NCBI GenBank assembly: GCA_902779085.1
Contig: CACYZY010000003.1
Location: 124,001 to 188,000 of the forward strand
Origin: an uncultured Bacteroidales bacterium
Lineage (GTDB): Bacteria > Bacteroidota > Bacteroidia > Bacteroidales > Bacteroidaceae
Reading direction: 5' to 3'
Length of the DNA: 64,000 bases
The position numbers and the translations under genes are program-made. Positions within the stretch are counted from its first letter, which is position 1. The number at the start of each line of letters is the position of its first letter. The notes under the pieces are model-generated. The model was not told the origin of the DNA and ran no database searches. It worked only from the letters and a program-made list of their open reading frames with translations. Below, in pieces: positions 54,876-63,207 of this stretch.

Positions 54876-56504
54876 ATGACTGATTTTAGAAACATTTTTG
54901 AAAGCCGTTATACATGGATTGAAGGATTCATGCGTAATGTCAGGCGTTATGGAGAGAAATTGGCAATGATCAACCCTGAAGACAACCGCCAATGGACCTA
55001 CACCGAAATGAATAAGGAATGCAACAGACTTTCCAATGCACTGATTGCTGACGGTTTGCAGAAAGCCGATGTTATCATGCTGCAGCTCATTAACTGTCCT
55101 GAGTTTGCTTTCGGCTATTTAACTGCCCATAAAAGCCATGCTATATGCTGTCCTGTGAACTTCAGGCTCAAACCTGGCGAATTGGCATTCAACATTGACG
55201 ATTCAAAGCCAATGGCCATCATCTTCAACGAGGTTAACAAGGCAGATGTACTTGAAGCGCTGAAGATTACCAAACACCAGCCTAAGAAGCTGATTGTGGT
55301 GGGAGGTGCATCCGACAACCAGGTAGTGTCTTACGAGGACTATACCCGCAATGCTTCTGATGCAGAGCCTGTGTTCGATTATGACTACAATATCTACGAT
55401 GAGACCACACGCCTCTACACCTCTGGCACCACAGGATTTCCCAAGGCAGTGCCATTGACTAGCATCAATGAGGTATTGTCTGCTCACGATGTGATGATAC
55501 ATTTCCCCATGAGCTACAAGGATGTGACAATGAACACTACTCCCTGGTTCCATCGTGGCGGTTTGCACTGCGCTGGTCCCTGCCCTGCTTTCTATGCAGG
55601 CGCCACCATTGTGGTAATGGGCAAGTTCAATGCCGAACTCACGCTGAAATACGTTGACCACTATAAGATTTCATTCATTATCGGTGTGCCTACCGTATTG
55701 GAGGAACTGGCAGACAACCAGGAACGCAAGGGCTACAACATCAGTACCCTGAAGGGCATCGTCACCATGGGCAGTCCCTTGGAGCGTTCCGCATGTATCC
55801 GCTATCAGCACGTGCTCACGCCTAACATCTTCAATGGCTACGGCACTACTGAGACCTTCTGGAACACCTTCCTGCGTCCGTTTGATTTGCCAGAGAATGC
55901 AGGTACTGCAGGTGCCTCTTGCGTTGATGACGATGTGCGCGTAGTGAAAATCTACGAAGACCATCGTGCTATGCCTGATGATTTGGCAGCTATGGATGGC
56001 ATCGAGGTAGGCGAAGTCATCATTTGCTCTCCTGCCAAGTCACCCTATAAATATGCCAACAATGTGGGAGAAACCGACCGCAAATATGCCAATGGTTTCA
56101 TTTACACCAACGATTTAGCAACTTGGGATAAGCATCAGTTTATCACTATTGTAGGACGTAAGGATGATATGATAATTTCTTCTGGCGAGAACATCTATCC
56201 TACAGAAGTCGAAGCCGTATTGAACATGCATCCAAAGGTAAAGGACTGCATCGTTACCTCAGTGCCAGACAAGATGCGCGGACAGATGGTTACTGCCTAT
56301 ATCGTACGCGATGACATGACGCTTACACCAGAAGAGTTGGATGAATACTGCAAGGAAAGTCCAAACATCGCCAACTTCAAACGCCCACGCTTCTATCGCT
56401 TTGTGGCACAGATACCTTTCAATGCCACAGGCAAGAAACTGCATGTAAAGATCAAAGAAACAGCCCTTGACGACCTCAGGAACGGTTTGCTGTACAGAGT
56501 ATAA
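54876..56504 (+). CDS. ANL-superfamily acyl-CoA synthetase
   Basis: 542 aa AMP-forming ligase. The P-loop-like motif T-S-G-T-T-G-F-P-K is intact, as are G-Y-G-T-T-E, the Y-T-N-D-L-A core, the hinge G-R-K-D-D-M-I and the C-terminal catalytic Lys in N-A-T-G-K. It activates a fatty or aromatic acid; which one cannot be read. It is divergent from the signalling operon with 85 bp between starts. A TACCTTTG -7 element is at 54841-54848. Confidence 0.92.
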   Translation: MTDFRNIFESRYTWIEGFMRNVRRYGEKLAMINPEDNRQWTYTEMNKECNRLSNALIADGLQKADVIMLQLINCPEFAFGYLTAHKSHAICCPVNFRLKPGELAFNIDDSKPMAIIFNEVNKADVLEALKITKHQPKKLIVVGGASDNQVVSYEDYTRNASDAEPVFDYDYNIYDETTRLYTSGTTGFPKAVPLTSINEVLSAHDVMIHFPMSYKDVTMNTTPWFHRGGLHCAGPCPAFYAGATIVVMGKFNAELTLKYVDHYKISFIIGVPTVLEELADNQERKGYNISTLKGIVTMGSPLERSACIRYQHVLTPNIFNGYGTTETFWNTFLRPFDLPENAGTAGASCVDDDVRVVKIYEDHRAMPDDLAAMDGIEVGEVIICSPAKSPYKYANNVGETDRKYANGFIYTNDLATWDKHQFITIVGRKDDMIISSGENIYPTEVEAVLNMHPKVKDCIVTSVPDKMRGQMVTAYIVRDDMTLTPEELDEYCKESPNIANFKRPRFYRFVAQIPFNATGKKLHVKIKETALDDLRNGLLYRV

Positions 56505-56585
56505 TCAATTGTAGCACTGTTGCTGAAGCATTGAACGCCAATAGGCGTGCTTGAAGCAAGCAATGACATACATTATTTAATAAAG

Positions 56586-56612
56586 AAGGGGGGACGATAT
56601 CATCCCCCTTTC
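56586..56612. terminator. Bidirectional terminator
   Basis: A run of G (from 56588) pairs with CCCCC just after 56600 around a small loop. It lies between the convergent acyl-CoA synthetase and sensor phosphatase genes. Confidence 0.75.
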
Positions 56613-56661
56613 TTATTATCTGGACTTTTCAATCCAGACATATCAACCTTATAATTATGAA

Positions 56662-58653
56662 TTATGAATTCTTCAAATAGCTGACAGCCAGCATCGTGAG
56701 GTCATCACTCTGCTCTGCCCTGCCAACAAAAGCAGTCACAGTATTTTCCATTTTCTTCACTAAGGCGCCAGGCTGTTGCCATTCATTGCCCTCAGCTACC
56801 ATTTGCTGCGCCACCTTTCTCATGCGCTTGTCGCCAAACTGGCAAAAGTCCACATCCTCAGCTTCCGTCAGTCCGTCAGTGAACATGAAGATAGTTGTAT
56901 GAGGTTGTATGACAGTATGCTGCTCACTAAAATCCATGTCTCCCATTACACCAATAGGCAAGTTGGCATCTGCTTCCAGCATCTTGACACCTTCATCGCT
57001 TACCAGCATCGGAGCATCATGCCCTGCGTTGCTGTAGTCCAAATCACCAGTAGCCAGATCCAGCACGCCCACAAACATGGTAACAAACATGTTATACTCA
57101 TTCTGCCCTTCCAGGATACCATTGATGCTGTTCACTATCTCTGCGGGTTTATCAACATGAGCAGAAGCCATGCGGAACAGTGCCTTTGTCGTTGCCATAA
57201 ACAAAGATGCAGGCACACCCTTGCCGCTTACATCGCCAATGCAGAAGAACAGCTTCTCATCACGGATAAAGTAATCGTAAAGGTCGCCGCCTACCTCCTT
57301 GGCAGACTTCAGGAAGCCATACACGTCAATGTCCTCACGCTCTGCATACGCAGCAGCTTTCTTAGGCAACATGGCCATCTGTATATCACTGGCAATGCGC
57401 AGCTCGCTAAGCAGACTCGCCTTGCTGGCAGTTGTCTTCTTCAGCTCAGACACATAATTGGCAAGCGAATGTTGCATCTCCACGAAAGAGTCACGCAAAG
57501 AGCCCACCTCATCCTTCAGGCGCAGCGCAGGCAACTCCGTCAAGAAATTACCGTTAGCCACGTTCTCAGTCGATTTTGCCAACGCCTTCAACGGCAACAG
57601 TTGCGCTCGAATGACATAAAACAGACCAAACGATATGAGCAGCAACAGCAATACCAGGATAAAGATCATGTTCTTCCGCAGCTGGTTAGCCTGCTCCATG
57701 ATCTTATCTTCAGGGATACTGAAACTAACTGACCACTGTACCCTGTCAACAGGAGCGTAGAATATGATAGACGCACCGTCATCATGCCCATTAGAAGAAG
57801 AATCCAGGAAACGCGCCATCGACATCAGCGAGTCACTACCCTTTTCACCTCTCAGCATACGCTGCAGCAGTTCCACCTCCTCTTTGTTGTGTGTGGCACT
57901 CTTCTCCATCGTCAAAGTATTGACAGAAAGGATGTTTGCAGAATCAGAGTGGCAGATAAACTGACCATCGCGGCTCAACACGCTCACCTTAGAGAAATCA
58001 AAAGGCTTCGCCTCCTCCACAATCTGCTGTACCCAGCGCAAGTCCACATCGGCACAAAGCACGGCGTAAATCTTGTCATTCTTGTCATGCAACGGCACAG
58101 AATAAGTCACCATCGCCCTCTTCGTAGACATGGAATCCACATACGGCAGGCACCAGTAACCACGATCCAGTATGTTGGTATATACCCAGTTGCTGTCAGT
58201 CTCCAAATAGGCGAAGTCATGTTCAGGACCTCCTATCTCATCCGCCTCCAGTTCCCCCGTCAAAGGGTTGCGCGTGATGGTGGGCGCATAATACCTGCCA
58301 TATTCAGGAAAATAGTTCTCCCTATACAACAACGTCACTGCGGCAATGTCATTGTTCTCTGCAATCAGCCTTTCTAGCAGCGTGCCATACAGCGATTCAT
58401 GAGGCGCCAGCATGTCAGCATACGCAGCTGCCGTATTCACAGCCGTCTCCACGTTCGACACACGGTTGTCAATCACCTTGATGGCACTCTCCATTGACTT
58501 GCTGGCCTGCCTCTGCGCTTCAATACCCACAACACTCCTCACGTGCTGCATCTGCCACACGCTGCCAATGCCCATGATAAGCAGTACCATCAGGACCACC
58601 ATCACGGTAGTGCGGAGAGCTACAGACCTATAGATTTGTCCAAAGTATTTCAT
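56662..58653 (-). CDS. Sensor SpoIIE-family PP2C phosphatase (dCache-HAMP-PP2C)
   Basis: 663 aa. Membrane helix at about 15-33, a large periplasmic dCache-like sensor domain (about 38-325), second helix (about 330-352), HAMP and a short coiled coil (about 355-425), then PP2C (about 430-660). Catalytic aspartates are in G-G-D-L-Y-D, D-V-S-G-K-G, F-T-D-G-L and Q-S-D-D-L-T. It likely dephosphorylates an anti-sigma antagonist-type protein in response to an outside ligand. It begins 11 bp after the PSD-like lipoprotein gene, so both share an operon. Confidence 0.93.
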   Translation of the reverse strand: MKYFGQIYRSVALRTTVMVVLMVLLIMGIGSVWQMQHVRSVVGIEAQRQASKSMESAIKVIDNRVSNVETAVNTAAAYADMLAPHESLYGTLLERLIAENNDIAAVTLLYRENYFPEYGRYYAPTITRNPLTGELEADEIGGPEHDFAYLETDSNWVYTNILDRGYWCLPYVDSMSTKRAMVTYSVPLHDKNDKIYAVLCADVDLRWVQQIVEEAKPFDFSKVSVLSRDGQFICHSDSANILSVNTLTMEKSATHNKEEVELLQRMLRGEKGSDSLMSMARFLDSSSNGHDDGASIIFYAPVDRVQWSVSFSIPEDKIMEQANQLRKNMIFILVLLLLLISFGLFYVIRAQLLPLKALAKSTENVANGNFLTELPALRLKDEVGSLRDSFVEMQHSLANYVSELKKTTASKASLLSELRIASDIQMAMLPKKAAAYAEREDIDVYGFLKSAKEVGGDLYDYFIRDEKLFFCIGDVSGKGVPASLFMATTKALFRMASAHVDKPAEIVNSINGILEGQNEYNMFVTMFVGVLDLATGDLDYSNAGHDAPMLVSDEGVKMLEADANLPIGVMGDMDFSEQHTVIQPHTTIFMFTDGLTEAEDVDFCQFGDKRMRKVAQQMVAEGNEWQQPGALVKKMENTVTAFVGRAEQSDDLTMLAVSYLKNS

Positions 58654-58664
58654 GATTCTCCTGT

Positions 58665-59987
58665 TTATTTTACAACTAATTTAGCATAGGGTTCCCCCAT
58701 CAGGATATGTTCGTAGCCACCCTCACCGTCAGGAGTGGTAAGCAGCTGCACTTCCACGCCTTTCTGGAATATCATGATAACATCCGAACCTCCGAAAAGG
58801 AAATAGCCCATATCTTCGCCCTTTTCCAGCCATTGTCCTTCCTTCAGACTGTCAAGCCAGTTCACGCTGCAAATCTGCGACATACCCACAGGCAGCATGG
58901 CCACCAGTCCATAGTCCTCCGTTTCGATAATAGCACAACCACGCGTCTCCACCATCTGGAAACCCATGTCATTCACATAATAATATCTCTTTGTCTCATT
59001 GTTCCATAGCGTATAACCGCCCCCTGCATCTACCCCGGGGATGTTGCGCAACTCTACCAGACGCCCTGCCACAGGACTGTGGTAATGATGATAGTCATTC
59101 ACATCCAGCATGGTATGCGTGAGCGTACCGCCAGCAAAAGCATCCTTGTACTTGCTGTCTTGCCCTATCAGGTCTGCTATGTCAGAGAACTTGGCCGTCT
59201 TGATGTTCACGTCATCAGGATACAGCAGTTGGTTGTCGTCATCAATCTCCCAAGTAGCCCTTGGCCAAGAATCAGCAGGAGCCACCAACTCGGCATCAGC
59301 ATCAATAGGACGCTTGTCAGGACTTGCCAGTTCGCGTGCGAAGAAATCATTGAACGAGTGCCAGTTGCTCCCGTCCTCATACCATCCCTTGTCAATGCCG
59401 AAGTCAGGATCATTCGCCACCATGTTGTAGTAGGTGCTGTTCCAGCTCAATGGAGAATCCAGCCAGTCTCCCCACGCCTGATTGTAAGTAGCAAGCCATG
59501 AAGCAAAAGGTTCCACAAACTCCACTGTAGGATAGAAGAAACCACGGTCCTTCAGTTCATCCAGAGGCTGGTCCACGATAAACCAGAAATAGCCCACGCC
59601 CTGATCGATACAAGCATACAGACTGGCACCATCGGCTTTCACGCCCGTCATCACATCCCAAGGCAGCGCACGTATGTTCCAGTCTATAAAGTCATAAAAC
59701 TCATCCAGTGTCTGCGCAGGGTTATATCTCTTGTCAGGATTGATGCTGGCAGCCTTCGCAATGGCCTTCTCCAGCAGATGCCTCACCTCATGGTTCTCGT
59801 CGCAGATTTTCATCAGCTCCCTCACGGCCTTCGTATGCACCACAGGCACATCGTCAGGTCTCAAGTCTGGAATTGTCTTGTCAGCAGGTGCTGGAGGCAA
59901 ATCAACATCATCCGAGCATGAAACGGCTACGGCAGCCACAGCCACCATGGCCAGCCATTTCCAATATCTCAAGTCAAACACTTTCAT
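58665..59987 (-). CDS. Probable surface lipoprotein of the phosphatidylserine decarboxylase fold (PSDC-PSD)
   Basis: 440 aa. Lipoprotein signal with Cys24 (V-A-V-S-C) followed by S-D-D-V-D, which resembles the surface-export signal of Bacteroidetes lipoproteins. Residues about 45-195 look like the PSDC N-terminal domain and the rest is PSD-like (F-F-A-R-E-L near 200; H-x-Y-H-S-P-V-A-G). The C-terminal processing motif is F-G-G-S-D with Ser401 (codon 58785-58787), where PSDs have L-G-S-T or G-G-S and form the pyruvoyl group. The domain order recalls fungal tryptophan decarboxylase PsiD. Substrate unknown; cytoplasmic PSDs act on the inner membrane, so an outside location is unusual. Confidence 0.85.
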   Translation of the reverse strand: MKVFDLRYWKWLAMVAVAAVAVSCSDDVDLPPAPADKTIPDLRPDDVPVVHTKAVRELMKICDENHEVRHLLEKAIAKAASINPDKRYNPAQTLDEFYDFIDWNIRALPWDVMTGVKADGASLYACIDQGVGYFWFIVDQPLDELKDRGFFYPTVEFVEPFASWLATYNQAWGDWLDSPLSWNSTYYNMVANDPDFGIDKGWYEDGSNWHSFNDFFARELASPDKRPIDADAELVAPADSWPRATWEIDDDNQLLYPDDVNIKTAKFSDIADLIGQDSKYKDAFAGGTLTHTMLDVNDYHHYHSPVAGRLVELRNIPGVDAGGGYTLWNNETKRYYYVNDMGFQMVETRGCAIIETEDYGLVAMLPVGMSQICSVNWLDSLKEGQWLEKGEDMGYFLFGGSDVIMIFQKGVEVQLLTTPDGEGGYEHILMGEPYAKLVVK

Positions 59988-60008
59988 CAGTTATAGTAGT
60001 TTTATAAA

Positions 60009-60704
60009 TTATATCCCCAGTGTCAGGCCAAACACAAAATACGCCTTCTTATGATAGGGATTGGCAATCAGTTGTCCGTAAATAGGCAACGAAAACTTCT
60101 CAGTAATAGGAATCGCCTTCGTAGCCTTCAGGCTGAGGTTCGTCAAGGCAATGCCGTCCGTTCCGTAGAACGACGTAGCATAAGGCACCAGACCTACATT
60201 TCCCTCCCAATCAAGTCCTCCAAGCACGAAAGGCACCGCAGCCTCCACATACGACGAATAAGCCCGTTTGCCGCTATTGTTCACACCGTCATTGCCTGCA
60301 AACACCGTTTGCCACGACAGCGACAGCACGTTGAAGTCATAGCTCAGGGAACCCTCGAACACATGACTGGTTTCATGAGCCTTATATACGAAATAGTTCG
60401 GATTAGGCGTATCAAACCAATAGTCCGTGATGCCCACCGTCAGAGGGCCTGCCGTATATGAGACGCTCAAGTCAAGTTCCTTGGCATCGTCAGAGTCCGT
60501 AATGCCCACGCTTCCCCATGCAGACACCGACAGTCCTTTCCAGTTCACTCCCATGAATGGCTGTATGCTTGCATGGCCGCTGTCCATACCACGCCAGATG
60601 AACTGGTTCACAATATCAGCCCCCAGATCCACCTCCACTTTGTCTTGTGCCTGCATGCCAACACTCACGCACAGTAACATCAATATATAGGCAAACTTTC
60701 TCAT
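60009..60704 (-). CDS. Outer-membrane beta-barrel protein, TorF-like
   Basis: Start set at 60704 (231 aa), giving a signal peptide ending M-Q-A-Q. The mature part is amphipathic beta strands with D-x-V-N-Q-F-I-W-R-G-M near the N-terminus and an F-G-L-T-L-G-I end, resembling TorF/Gcw_chp putative porins. A -7 element TATATTTG is the complement of 60713-60720. It is 21 bp before the PSD-like lipoprotein gene and heads that operon, so it might be an outer-membrane partner of the lipoprotein. Confidence 0.8.
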   Translation of the reverse strand: MRKFAYILMLLCVSVGMQAQDKVEVDLGADIVNQFIWRGMDSGHASIQPFMGVNWKGLSVSAWGSVGITDSDDAKELDLSVSYTAGPLTVGITDYWFDTPNPNYFVYKAHETSHVFEGSLSYDFNVLSLSWQTVFAGNDGVNNSGKRAYSSYVEAAVPFVLGGLDWEGNVGLVPYATSFYGTDGIALTNLSLKATKAIPITEKFSLPIYGQLIANPYHKKAYFVFGLTLGI

Positions 60705-60854
60705 ATCGGACACAAATATACAACATTTTAAAAAATAATAAGTAAACATTTTTGGATAATCGCCAAAGAATTTGTAAAATTGCATCCGCAAAAGAAAAAA
60801 GTGGTTACAGTAACAATGATTACTGAGTGTTATTAATTTAAAACATTAAGGATT

Positions 60855-61205
60855 ATGAAGAAAAGCATTTTAGCGATTAGTTTGTGCCTTTTGGCTGCAG
60901 TAGGTTATGCAAAAGACATCAAGACCGTAGTTGTAACCACTACTCCCCAGATGCATTGCGTCAACTGTGAGAACCGCGTAAAGACCAACCTCATCAAGGT
61001 GAAAGGCGTTGAAGGCATCACCACCAGTCTGGTAGCTCAGACCGTTACCGTGAAGTACGATGCCGACAAGATATCCGAGGCCGACCTCATCAAGAGCTTC
61101 CAGGACTTCAAGTACGAGGCCCGCAAGCTGAAGGAAGGCGAGAAGGTGGTACGCGAGAAGCACGAGTGCAAGGAAGAGCAAGGCGTAGTTTACGAAACCG
61201 AATAA
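60855..61205 (+). CDS. Exported heavy-metal-associated (HMA) domain protein
   Basis: 116 aa. Signal peptide (about 1-19) then one HMA/CopZ-type domain with the metal-binding M-H-C-V-N-C (Cys35, Cys38) and a charged C-terminal tail with one more Cys and a His. Export makes it a periplasmic metal carrier, probably for copper or another soft metal. No P-type ATPase is next to it. Ended by its own terminator. Confidence 0.88.
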   Translation: MKKSILAISLCLLAAVGYAKDIKTVVVTTTPQMHCVNCENRVKTNLIKVKGVEGITTSLVAQTVTVKYDADKISEADLIKSFQDFKYEARKLKEGEKVVREKHECKEEQGVVYETE

Positions 61206-61226
61206 CTCTCCAACTCCCGAATAGAC

Positions 61227-61258
61227 AAGAAGCACAACCCTCAAGGCTGTGCTTCTTT
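61227..61258 (+). terminator. Terminator after the HMA gene
   Basis: AAGAAGCACA (61227-61236) pairs with TGTGCTTCTT (61248-61257), followed by TTTAT. Confidence 0.85.
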
Positions 61259-61306
61259 TATATAAATGCAAAATAACTGAAACTACTGACTCTACTGACA
61301 CCGTCT

Positions 61307-61837
61307 TTATTCTTCGTTCCAGTTCCAGTGTTGCAGCTGATCAGTGGTATTGTCATCCCAGTCCTTCATGGAGAACTCCCTGTCCCCTATCATCATGATG
61401 GTCATCTCTATATCCTCGTACCTGCGATACAGCTGCGTTTCACGGAATCCGTTGCGGAGGTAGAAATCCCGTTGTTGCCTGCGTTGCTTCATATTGTCAC
61501 AATCCTTTTGTTCAGGCGATTCCATGTCCAGCACAAGATTCTGCCCCCTGTACCTCTTCACCATTTACGTCAGAATACGCTGTCCATATCCCCTTCCCCT
61601 CAGTTCCTCCGTCACGGCGAAGTACCAGAGCCAGTTAAACGGTTTTCGCGGATACACTATGGTAAAGTCTATTAGCGTGCTCCCCTCATAATATGCCATA
61701 AAATCCAAGTTCATCTCCTCCGTCAGTCTCATCAAGTGCTTCCAAGGAATCTTCTCGTTCTAAGGGAACGCCCCCTCATCCAGCCTTTTCACCTGTTCGT
61801 CATAGATATCAGCAGATGTTATCTTTACCTCTTGCAT
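61307..61837 (-). pseudogene. GNAT acetyltransferase pseudogene with two in-frame stops
   Basis: Reading one continuous minus-strand frame from the ATG at 61837 (or 61852) gives a GNAT-like protein of about 176 codons broken by TAG at 61760-61762 and TAA at 61565-61567. Before the break the frame reads D-E-G-A-F-P then stop then N-E-K-I-P-W. Later come A-V-T-E-E-L-R-G-R-G-Y-G and F-Y-L-R-N-G-F, the acetyl-CoA and C-terminal motifs. The frame is otherwise intact, so the inactivation looks recent. The 85-residue piece after the second stop (61307-61564) is unlikely to work alone. Confidence 0.82.
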
Positions 61838-61860
61838 AGTTAGATTAATCATAGTATTAT

Positions 61861-62527
61861 CATTTTCTATCTTTTCTATTACTAAGATACAAAGAATTAT
61901 TTAAATATTAATAATAAGGTAATTACTTACTTCCGAAGAGTCTAATATGATTTCTATGAATAGATCCACGCTCCCTGTGATTATCCTTAGGTAAGATTAA
62001 TGTTGATAATACTCATTTCATATTATTATATTATTATATCACTCTATTAGACTATTAATAATTCAAAGCTACTTTTTTCAACTTATTATGTATACATAAT
62101 ATAGCCAGACAATAAACTTTCCATGTTTAATTGTATCAATCGCAAATATAATAAATAAAAGTAAATTACAGCTAGATCAATGGAAAGAAAGTAACGAAGT
62201 GTCTAAGTAACTTATGGACAGGAATGATTAATGGACAGATGAGGGAAGAAGGATCCAATACTTTAATTATAATACCATAATATTATTAATCATTAATTAT
62301 TATAAATATAATATTATTTCATTTCATGTAGTGTTTTGAGCTTCTTGTCCATAAGTTACTTGGACACTTCGTTACTATCTCATTGATTCTATTCACCAAG
62401 ATGATCTAATAAGAAAGACATCAAGTCATACTACCACATTATTTTGTTAATCCGTAGCTGAATATATGCCTGCTACGAGTTGGCCAGCACTCAGGATGGA
62501 GGTGATGGAATAATATTAAACAATAAA
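61861..62527. other. AT-rich intergenic region, about 670 bp
   Basis: No supported gene. It contains long A/T runs with TATTA words, and the 212-bp inverted-repeat element at 62176-62387. No tRNA or known RNA is seen. Confidence 0.6.
62176..62387. repeat. 212-bp element bounded by long inverted repeats
   Basis: The arms 62190-62220 and 62346-62376 are 31 bp long with one mismatch. After a 3-bp length difference the pairing continues to ATCAATG at 62176-62182 and CATTGAT at 62381-62387. The core of about 125 bp is AT-rich with several TAATATTA-like words. It has the form of a small non-autonomous mobile element, a large foldback, or an invertible segment. Confidence 0.8.
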
Positions 62528-62568
62528 GTAGACAAATGCCCTCGCAAATTGCGGGGGCATTTGTCTAC
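62528..62568 (-). terminator. Long-stem terminator
   Basis: An 18-bp stem (62528-62545 with 62551-62568) with one mismatch and a 5-nt AAATT loop, then a T-rich run on the minus strand. It ends the flavin-reductase-like gene. Confidence 0.85.
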
Positions 62569-62590
62569 TTTACATTAGGTGGTGTAAAGC

Positions 62591-63178
62591 TCACTTCTTC
62601 CAGACATGCACGATTTCTGCAATGAACTGCTGATGAGCAGGGCGACGCTCGCCATCACGATAGAAGGAGGACTTAATGCTGTCATCCAACTTGCTCTCAT
62701 CCCATACGCCTGTATAAATCATGCGGCACTCAATCACAAGGTTAGCCTGCTCGAAGAAGGGGTTGCCAAGCTCGGTCTTGCTCACCTCCAATCCCGCATC
62801 TTTGATCTTGTCAGATCCGTCCCTGCCTGAATGGTGTCCCAGATAATTAACGCTTTCCTTGTATTGCTCTGGAAAAACGGCAAGGGTGAAATATGGATTC
62901 TTCTGTAACAATTCATAGGTGAAACGACTCTCGTTCACGAAGATAGAAACAATGGGCTTGCCTCTGAACACACCCAGACTGCCCATAGTCAGCAACATAG
63001 CATTTGGCTTGTCACCATTGTTAACAGACAGCACTATCCAATCCTGAAAGAGACTGACTGCATTGGTATTAATCTCTGTTGGAGGTATCTCTTTCCAGGC
63101 ACTACTTGGCGATACACTCTGTGCCATAGCGCTCATACTCATTACGAGTAAGCAAAACAAATAAACAATCTTCTTCAT
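62591..63178 (-). CDS. Exported flavin-reductase-like FMN-binding split-barrel protein
   Basis: Start set at 63178 (195 aa, M-K-K-I), giving a signal peptide that ends A-M-A-Q. The mature domain follows the flavin reductase-like family: M-G-S-L-G-V, F-V-N-E-S-R-F-T-Y-E, the G-H-H-S-G-R-D segment and a final A-E-I-V-H-V. Most relatives are cytoplasmic; here the protein is exported. Cofactor loading outside the cytoplasm would need explanation. It follows the rhamnosidase gene by about 30 bp and may be in its transcript. Confidence 0.87.
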   Translation of the reverse strand: MKKIVYLFCLLVMSMSAMAQSVSPSSAWKEIPPTEINTNAVSLFQDWIVLSVNNGDKPNAMLLTMGSLGVFRGKPIVSIFVNESRFTYELLQKNPYFTLAVFPEQYKESVNYLGHHSGRDGSDKIKDAGLEVSKTELGNPFFEQANLVIECRMIYTGVWDESKLDDSIKSSFYRDGERRPAHQQFIAEIVHVWKK

Positions 63179-63207
63179 AATCTTTGTGTTTATCATTATT
63201 ACTAAAA

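Noticed and set aside
56776-57732. 318-codon plus-strand reading frame opposite the sensor phosphatase
   Set aside because: It is antisense to conserved HAMP and PP2C coding sequence, has no recognisable domain and is rich in His/Arg/Gln as expected of a complementary-strand shadow.
61565-61762. Stop-codon recoding in the GNAT gene
   Set aside because: Two different stops (TAG and TAA) in one short gene with no other sign of recoding in the window make pseudogenisation far more likely.
13181-62568. Shared ACAAATGCCC stem in the terminators at 13181 and 62531
   Set aside because: A 10-bp match in two terminator stems is weak evidence for a repeat family; the loops and flanks differ.
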